Of a DNA stretch of 20,389 nucleotides, positions 15,669-20,389 are shown piece by piece. Both the position numbers and the translations under genes were made by a program. How positions within the stretch are numbered: the stretch's first letter is position 1; each line of letters opens with the position of its first letter. The stretch comes from an uncultured Solobacterium sp. (GTDB lineage Bacteria; Bacillota_I; Bacilli_A; Erysipelotrichales; Erysipelotrichaceae), in assembly GCA_905194705.1 (NCBI GenBank), contig CAJJTI010000015.1, positions 1-20,389 on the forward strand. Direction: 5' to 3'. The notes beneath the pieces were generated by a model. The model was not told the origin of the DNA and made no database searches. It saw nothing but the letters and a program-made list of their open reading frames with translations.

Positions 15669-15890
15669 TCAAAGATAGTTTTGACAAAGACGTCTTTTTC
15701 TAATTTGAAAATCAAGAAAGCGTTTAAGTGGTATTTTTGTTGTTAAGCAAATACTTTTTATCGCATTTTTTATATTTTCACTTCTTAGAAACAGCAAATA
15801 ATTATTTATTCTTTCTTCTTGAAGCGATTCATAAAATGATAAAAACACTTGATACTCATCTTGATTTTCCATCCCATATTCTTTTCGCAT
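15669..15890 (-). CDS. Small protein of unknown function, first gene of the adhesin operon
   Basis: The start at 15890 is chosen because AGGAGG (plus 15900-15905) lies 9 bases upstream; the frame continues further upstream to a TTG at 15941 but with no site. The 73-residue product is charged and predicted to be helical. It begins MRKEYGMENQDEYQ, has the middle EERINNYLLFLRSENIKNAIKSI, and has a strongly basic C-terminus FQIRKRRLCQNYL with two cysteines (48 and 69). There is no membrane segment or signal. I do not recognise the family. It is 22 bases upstream of the CpaB-like gene, so co-transcription is likely; a DNA- or membrane-surface-binding regulator would fit, but this is speculation. 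Confidence 0.65.
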   Translation of the reverse strand: MRKEYGMENQDEYQVFLSFYESLQEERINNYLLFLRSENIKNAIKSICLTTKIPLKRFLDFQIRKRRLCQNYL

Positions 15891-15950
15891 ATTTTTTATC
15901 CTCCTATATTTGTTATTAGATAAAAAATTCAAATTCCCCAAAAAAAGTGC

Positions 15951-15981
15951 AAAAAAAAATATGGAATTTCACATCCCATAT
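15951..15981 (-). terminator. Terminator of the liv/CBS-ACT operon
   Basis: On the minus strand ATATGGGAT and ATTCCATAT (plus 15973-15981 and 15959-15967) form a 9-bp stem with one G-U pair and a 5-base loop. A run of about nine Ts follows. It lies 25 bases after the CBS-ACT stop and about 60 bases before the small gene at 15890, leaving little room for a separate promoter for the adhesin operon. Confidence 0.88.
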
Positions 15982-16005
15982 CTTTTCATTCTTTTTTACT
16001 TATTT

Positions 16006-16644
16006 TTAGTTTCTTATGTCAACTATCTTCCAGCCGGCATTTTCTAGTTTTTCTTTCATTTCTGGGCACTTTTCTTCAGTAATAACAACTACTTCAATAC
16101 CACGTTCACTATGATATACAGCTAAACGTAATAAATTAATATTATTTTGAGCAAAAATTGTGCCAATCTTAGACAAGATACCATAAGCATCTTCTGTAAT
16201 GAGAATTGAGAAACGAGTTCCTTTTACTGGATATCCTAGTAAATCCATAAATGCAGTGAAAATATCATTTTCTGTAATAATACCAACAATCTTGTAGTTT
16301 TCATCTACTACTGGTAATACATTAATTGAATGTTCACGCATTTTGGCAGCAGCTTCTTCTACTAAAACATCAGGTGTAATAGTAATGACTTTCGTAATCA
16401 TAATGTCTTTTACCTGAGTTTTAGATAACAGATAATTTAGTTCATAAATTGATAGCGAAGTGCGATTACTGCCCGAATTTTCTGAAATTAGTCCTTCTGT
16501 AACTAAGCCAATTAACTTTCCATTTCCATCAATTACTGGTAGTCTATGGAATCCATGCTGGTCCATGATTTCTAATGATTTAGAAATAGAAGTATCACTT
16601 GTAATACAGTAAGGATTTTTTGTCATATGATCTTTAACATACAT
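16006..16644 (-). CDS. CBS-CBS-ACT domain protein (AcuB-like)
   Basis: The 212 residues hold two CBS domains and one ACT domain. The first CBS domain (about 1-60) contains MTKNPYCITSDTSISKSLEIM and HRLPVIDGNGKLIGLVT. The second (about 76-135) contains VKDIMITKVITITPDVLVEEA and INVLPVVDENYKIVGIIT. The ACT domain is at about 143-212, with TEDAYGILSKIGTIFAQNNINLL broken by normal family variation. CBS pairs bind adenine nucleotides and ACT domains bind amino acids, so this looks like a sensor that combines energy state with an amino acid signal. The layout matches AcuB-type proteins, first named for acetoin utilisation, but no acetoin genes are here. It starts 5 bases after livF, so a role tied to branched-chain amino acid uptake is inferred. 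Confidence 0.85.
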   Translation of the reverse strand: MYVKDHMTKNPYCITSDTSISKSLEIMDQHGFHRLPVIDGNGKLIGLVTEGLISENSGSNRTSLSIYELNYLLSKTQVKDIMITKVITITPDVLVEEAAAKMREHSINVLPVVDENYKIVGIITENDIFTAFMDLLGYPVKGTRFSILITEDAYGILSKIGTIFAQNNINLLRLAVYHSERGIEVVVITEEKCPEMKEKLENAGWKIVDIRN

Positions 16645-16649
16645 ATTGC

Positions 16650-17354
16650 TTATCCTCCTAGATATGCTTTTTGAACACGAGCATCATTTGATAATTCTGC
16701 TCCTGTACCTTCTAATGTTATTTTACCAGTTTCTAGAACATATGCTCGATTTGCTATAGCAAGTGCCATTTTTGCATTTTGTTCTACCAAGAAAATAGTC
16801 GTACCCTTTTTATTGATTTCTTCAATAATATGAAAGATTTCTTTTACAAGTAATGGTGATAAACCCATTGACGGCTCATCGAGCAGCATAATTTTAGGTT
16901 TTGCCATTAAAGCTCTTCCCATCGCTAACATTTGTTGTTCACCACCAGATAAAGTACCTGCAAGCTGTTTACGACGTTCATTCAACCTTGGAAACCATTC
17001 ATAAACTTCTTCTAAATCTTTCTGAATTTCTTCTTTATCTTTACGTGTATAAGCACCTAACAATAAATTATCTTCAACTGATTGCTGAGTAAATACTCTT
17101 CTTCTTTCTGGCACTTGTGCTAAACCAAGAGAAACAATTTTATGAGCAGGTACTTTTGTAAGTTCTACTCCATCTAATGTGATAGAACCTGAAACTGGTT
17201 TTAATAAACCTGATATTGTTTGCATTGTTGTCGTTTTACCCGCTCCATTTGCACCAATTAAAGTAACAATTTCACCATCATTTACTTCAAATGACAAACC
17301 TTTAATTGCTTCAATCATGCCATAACTCACAACAAGATTTTCTACTTTTAACAT
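16650..17354 (-). CDS. livF: Branched-chain amino acid ABC transporter ATPase LivF
   Basis: This is one of the two cytoplasmic ATPases that power the Liv importer. The 234 residues show Walker A GANGAGKTT (34-42), the Q-loop region, the signature LSGGEQQ (135-141), Walker B IMLLDEP (155-161) and the switch histidine position occupied in LVEQNAK, typical of LivF (Glu-Gln instead of Glu-His). Length and the AQVPERRRVF segment are characteristic of LivF. It is three bases downstream of livG and five bases upstream of the CBS-ACT gene. Substrate specificity (Leu, Ile, Val) is by family and context; related systems import urea or other amino acids. Confidence 0.92.
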   Translation of the reverse strand: MLKVENLVVSYGMIEAIKGLSFEVNDGEIVTLIGANGAGKTTTMQTISGLLKPVSGSITLDGVELTKVPAHKIVSLGLAQVPERRRVFTQQSVEDNLLLGAYTRKDKEEIQKDLEEVYEWFPRLNERRKQLAGTLSGGEQQMLAMGRALMAKPKIMLLDEPSMGLSPLLVKEIFHIIEEINKKGTTIFLVEQNAKMALAIANRAYVLETGKITLEGTGAELSNDARVQKAYLGG

Positions 17355-17357
17355 AAT

Positions 17358-18131
17358 TTATTCTCCAAGATATGCTTTAACTACCTGTGGATTATTTTGA
17401 ATCTCACTTGGTGTTCCACTAGCTAACATCATTCCATAGTTCAATACTGTAATTCTTTCACAAATTCCCATTACAAGTTTCATATCATGTTCAATTAACA
17501 AAATAGATATATTGAAATGATCTCTTATAAAACGAATTGTATTCATAAGTTCCTCTGTTTCTTGAGGATTCATACCGGCAGCTGGTTCATCAAGTAATAA
17601 TAGTTTTGGACTAGTCGCAAGAGCTCTTGCTATTTCTAATCTTCTTTGAGCACCATATGGTAAATTACCTGCTTTTAAATCAGCTACATCATCTAATGAA
17701 AAGATCTTTAATAATTCCATTGCTTTTCCATCAGCTTCTTTTTCTTGTTTCTTAAAGGATGACGTTCTAAAAATTGCGGATAATGTTGAATAAGTAATAG
17801 CATTATGCATACCTAACTTTACATTATCAATAACACTCATGTTTGTAAATAAACGAATATTTTGGAAAGTTCTAGCAATACCTGCTTTATTCACTTCTAC
17901 TGTATCCATTTTTTCAGTACTAACACCAGCCAGTTTAATTTCACCGCGACTTGGTTGATATACCTTTGTTAACATATTGAATACTGTTGTTTTACCAGCA
18001 CCATTAGGACCGATTAAACCAACAATTTCATTTGGATAAACCGTTAGATTCAAATTATTAACAGCAGTCAAGCCACCAAAATCAATACCTAATTCTTTCA
18101 CTTCGAGGATTGGAGTATTTTGTGTACTCAT
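17358..18131 (-). CDS. livG: Branched-chain amino acid ABC transporter ATPase LivG
   Basis: This is the second ATPase of the importer, 257 residues. It has Walker A GPNGAGKTT (41-49) and ARTFQNIRLFTNMSV. The degenerate signature PYGAQRRLEIARAL is typical of LivG, Walker B is LLLLDEPAAGMNP, and the H-loop is LIEHDM. Its start overlaps the livM stop by an ATGA. The ATPases are expected to act as a LivF-LivG heterodimer under the LivH-LivM permease. Confidence 0.93.
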   Translation of the reverse strand: MSTQNTPILEVKELGIDFGGLTAVNNLNLTVYPNEIVGLIGPNGAGKTTVFNMLTKVYQPSRGEIKLAGVSTEKMDTVEVNKAGIARTFQNIRLFTNMSVIDNVKLGMHNAITYSTLSAIFRTSSFKKQEKEADGKAMELLKIFSLDDVADLKAGNLPYGAQRRLEIARALATSPKLLLLDEPAAGMNPQETEELMNTIRFIRDHFNISILLIEHDMKLVMGICERITVLNYGMMLASGTPSEIQNNPQVVKAYLGE

Positions 18132-19213
18132 TGTAATTGCTCTCCTTTCTGTGTATTTTTATGCAATTTATTTTTTATTCTGTCTTTTATCTTATTAAAG
18201 AAATTAGCACAATTCGCATTATTTCTAATTAACATAATGCCAATTAATACAACGGAATAAATAATCATTCTGTAATCTTTAACAGCACGTAACAATTCAG
18301 GTAGTAATACAAGAATAACAGTCGCAATAATTGTTCCATTGATACTGCCTAGTCCTCCAAGAACAACATATACAAGGATTAAAATAGATAAATTAAAATC
18401 AAATTTTGCTGGAACTAATGTTGAATAATTAAGAGCATACAATGCTCCAGCTGCTCCTGCTAAACTTGCTGAAACAACAAATCCAAGCATCTTTGTACTT
18501 GTTACATCAACTCCAACACTTTCTGCAGCAATACGATTATCACGAGTTGCCATAATCGCTCTACCTTTTTTACTGTAAATTAAGTTATAGATAATAACTA
18601 ATGAAACTAATATCAAAATAATACCTGCTGTAAAAGTAGAAATTCTTGCTGTACCTGTTGCTCCCATTGGCCCACTTAGTAACATTTTCCCGCCAGGATT
18701 CAATGATATTTTCTTAGTCACAAAACTAAAATGGAAACCTGCATCGTCAAAACCAAGATACATATTGTTAATTAAACTTTTAATAATTTGACCAAAAGCT
18801 AAAGTAACAATCGCCAAATAGTCACCCTGAAGTTTTAATACCGGAATACCAATAATAAAGCCAAATAATCCTGCAACAATTGCACCGACAACAATTGCAA
18901 TAAATAATCTTAAAATAGCAGAAGGAATACTACTTGCTAAATAACCAGATACACATACTGCTGTAAAAGCACCAACGCTCATAAATCCAGCCTGACCTAG
19001 ATTCAATTCACCCGAAATACCAACATTTAAATTTAAGCCTAAAGCCGCAACGATATAACACGTAACCGGGACAAGTAAACTTTGAAATAAACTAGATAAA
19101 TTTCCTGTATTTAACATTATTTCAATAACGATATAACCTGCTAAAACAAGAATAAATGAAGCAGTACGACTCCTATGTTTTTGATCAAACGCTGCACTAA
19201 ACAAATTTTTCAT
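18128..19213 (-). CDS. livM: Branched-chain amino acid ABC transporter permease LivM
   Basis: This is an inner-membrane permease of 361 residues with about eight to ten hydrophobic segments. Family motifs are visible: LNLNVGISGELNLGQAGFMSVGA (in pieces), QGDYLAIVTLAFGQI, and SKKGRAIMATRDNRIAAESVGVD, which is the EAA-like loop that contacts the ATPase. LGGLGSINGTIIA follows near the C-terminus. The tail after the last membrane span is short and basic (about 335-361). It is 10 bases downstream of livH and overlaps livG. Confidence 0.93.
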   Translation of the reverse strand: MKNLFSAAFDQKHRSRTASFILVLAGYIVIEIMLNTGNLSSLFQSLLVPVTCYIVAALGLNLNVGISGELNLGQAGFMSVGAFTAVCVSGYLASSIPSAILRLFIAIVVGAIVAGLFGFIIGIPVLKLQGDYLAIVTLAFGQIIKSLINNMYLGFDDAGFHFSFVTKKISLNPGGKMLLSGPMGATGTARISTFTAGIILILVSLVIIYNLIYSKKGRAIMATRDNRIAAESVGVDVTSTKMLGFVVSASLAGAAGALYALNYSTLVPAKFDFNLSILILVYVVLGGLGSINGTIIATVILVLLPELLRAVKDYRMIIYSVVLIGIMLIRNNANCANFFNKIKDRIKNKLHKNTQKGEQLQ

Positions 19214-19223
19214 ACACTACCTC

Positions 19224-20105
19224 CTATACCTTTTCACTTGTCTTATGTCCTAATAAACCAGCAGGTTTAATTAATAAAATGACAATTAAGACCCCAAAAA
19301 CAATCGCATCGGATAATTGTGTAGAAATATACGCTTTTGATAGTGTTTCAATAATACCTAACATTAATCCCCCAACAAGAGCTCCTGGAATTGAACCAAT
19401 ACCACCAAATACCGCTGCAGTAAACGCTTTAATACCAGGCATAGAGCCAAGTGTTGGATAAACAGAAGGATAAGTTAAGCAAAGTAAGATTGCAGCAATT
19501 GCTGCTAAACCAGAGCCAATCGCAAAGGTAATGGATATTGTTGTATCGACATTAATACCCATAAGTTCTGCAGCACCTTTATCTTCAGAACATGCACGCA
19601 TTGCTTTACCTATTTTTGTTTTATTAATAAATAATGTCAAACAAACCATAACAACAATACAAGTTAAAATAGTAATTATTGTTAAATAAGAAATAGATAA
19701 TTTCCCAGAAAATAATTTTAAAGCGTTATTACCAAGTACTGAAGGAAATACCTTTGTAGCACTAGACCATAATAATTGTGCTGTATTTTGTAAAAAATAA
19801 CTCACACCAATAGCCGTAATTAATACTGATAAGCTTGAAGCCTGTCGAAGTGGTTTATATGCTAATCTTTCTATCACCACACCTAAAACTGTACAAACTG
19901 CTATTGAAACCAAAACCACAACTGGAAATGGAAGATGAAAATATGAAAGTGCAAAAAAAGCAACATATGCACCAATCATAATAATATCCCCATGGGCAAA
20001 GTTAAGCATTTTTGCAATGCCGTACACCATGGTGTAACCGAGCGCGATTATGGCGTAAACGCTGCCGAGACTTATTCCGTTTATTAAATTGGAAATAAAA
20101 GTCAT
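19224..20105 (-). CDS. livH: Branched-chain amino acid ABC transporter permease LivH
   Basis: This is the partner permease of LivM, 293 residues and largely membrane-embedded. Motifs are GSVYAIIALGYTMVYGI, LNFAHGDIIMIGAY, KPLRQASSLSVLITAIGVS, GKAMRACSEDKGAAELMGI (ATPase-contact loop) and FGGIGSIPGALVGG. The protein reads as full-length and intact. Its first 40 or so codons, however, use C- and G-ending codons (for example CTC GGC AGC, TAC GCC, ATC GCG CTC GGT TAC ACC), whereas codons after about 42 are AT-rich like the rest of the operon. The change falls at the conserved NFAHGD segment near 19985-20010. GGTGT is the only ribosome binding site candidate upstream. Confidence 0.92.
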   Translation of the reverse strand: MTFISNLINGISLGSVYAIIALGYTMVYGIAKMLNFAHGDIIMIGAYVAFFALSYFHLPFPVVVLVSIAVCTVLGVVIERLAYKPLRQASSLSVLITAIGVSYFLQNTAQLLWSSATKVFPSVLGNNALKLFSGKLSISYLTIITILTCIVVMVCLTLFINKTKIGKAMRACSEDKGAAELMGINVDTTISITFAIGSGLAAIAAILLCLTYPSVYPTLGSMPGIKAFTAAVFGGIGSIPGALVGGLMLGIIETLSKAYISTQLSDAIVFGVLIVILLIKPAGLLGHKTSEKV

Positions 20106-20144
20106 TGTTTACACCTCAAACATTAAACGTCTTTATTAAACAGG

Positions 20145-20168
20145 AAAAGGGGGTTGAGCTTCAACCCC
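20145..20168 (-). terminator. Hairpin between livJ and livH
   Basis: On the minus strand GGGGTTGA and TCAACCCC (plus 20161-20168 and 20150-20157) form an 8-bp stem with a 3-base loop, followed by CTTTTCC. It lies 27 bases after the livJ stop. It could partly terminate transcription and protect the livJ mRNA, giving more binding protein than permease, a common arrangement in such operons. Confidence 0.65.
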
Positions 20169-20194
20169 GCTTTTCTTATTGAGTTTTATATGAA

Positions 20195-20389
20195 TTATTT
20201 ATCCATACCTTCGTATGCGCCGTTTTTGATAACCATACCCTTAGGAGACTTGGAAACCTCACCGGTGGTTTTCCATGTCATACCCGTGCCGGTAAGACCG
20301 TCAAACTTAAAGGAAGAATCGGTGAACTGTGCGGTCAAAGCCTCGCATATATCGGCCGCCTTATCGCTTGCCTTTACACCCTTTGCCTT
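20195..20389 (-). CDS. livJ: Branched-chain amino acid ABC transporter substrate-binding protein, C-terminal part
   Basis: Translation of the minus strand from the window edge gives 64 residues ending at TAA (20195-20197). The sequence begins AKGVKASDKAADICEALTAQ, includes FDGLTGTGMTWKTTGEVSKSPKGMVI in pieces, and ends NGAYEGMDK. The segments KAADICEAL, FDGLTGTGMTW and PKGMVIKNG match the end of periplasmic-binding-like (Leu/Ile/Val-binding, type 1) lipoproteins. Position before livH supports livJ. The first part of the gene is outside the window. Codon use (GGC, ACC, GCC, AAG, GTT) is clearly richer in G and C at third positions than that of livM, livG and livF. Confidence 0.85.
   Translation of the reverse strand, partial: KAKGVKASDKAADICEALTAQFTDSSFKFDGLTGTGMTWKTTGEVSKSPKGMVIKNGAYEGMDK

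Noticed and set aside
15891..15941. TTG start at 15941 for the small gene
   Set aside because: It would place the AGGAGG inside the coding region and begins next to the liv terminator; ATG at 15890 is better spaced.

Overview
The window is low-GC DNA from a Bacillota bacterium. Evidence for this is AGGAGG-type ribosome binding sites, a T-box riboswitch, a sortase-anchored wall protein, AT-rich codon use and many U-tailed hairpin terminators. A gut Erysipelotrichia/Bacilli-type organism is my guess; nothing here fixes the genus.

Layout. (1) 1-2080: one end of an integrated element. It holds the 3' part of an unrecognised gene, a 380-base leader region with inverted repeats and a promoter-hairpin pair, and a tyrosine recombinase that stops about 110 bases from the 3' end of a tRNA-His(GTG) gene, the probable attachment site. 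(2) 2081-2200: tRNA-His on the minus strand with its own promoter and terminator. (3) 2281-5258: an asparagine-type T-box leader, then asnB and a branched-chain aminotransferase gene, ending in a strong terminator. (4) 5257-8024, minus: thrC, thrB and a UPF0735/PheB-like ACT protein in an overlapping operon. (5) 8118-11568, plus: hom, lysC and asd, divergent from thrC, with ATGA overlaps. (6) 11591-15890, minus: a 73-residue unknown, a CpaB/SAF-domain protein and a 1098-residue cell-wall adhesin. (7) 16006-20389, minus: a branched-chain amino acid ABC transporter (livJ partial, livH, livM, livG, livF) followed by a CBS-ACT protein.

How the genes fit together. Regions 3-5 form an aspartate-family block. 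LysC, Asd and Hom take aspartate to homoserine; ThrB and ThrC take homoserine to threonine, the precursor of isoleucine. AsnB drains aspartate to asparagine. The aminotransferase and the Liv importer handle branched-chain amino acids. ACT domains occur in LysC, the UPF0735 protein and the CBS-ACT protein, but the homoserine dehydrogenase is too short to carry its usual ACT tail.

The points most worth a second look are: the adhesin operon, whose largest product has four very regular Lys-Asp-Asn isopeptide-type repeats beside an apparently orphan CpaB; the abrupt base-composition change inside the first 40 codons of livH, which could be recombination or a chimeric assembly join; the asparagine T-box that also governs a branched-chain aminotransferase; and the attenuator-like leader of the integrase.
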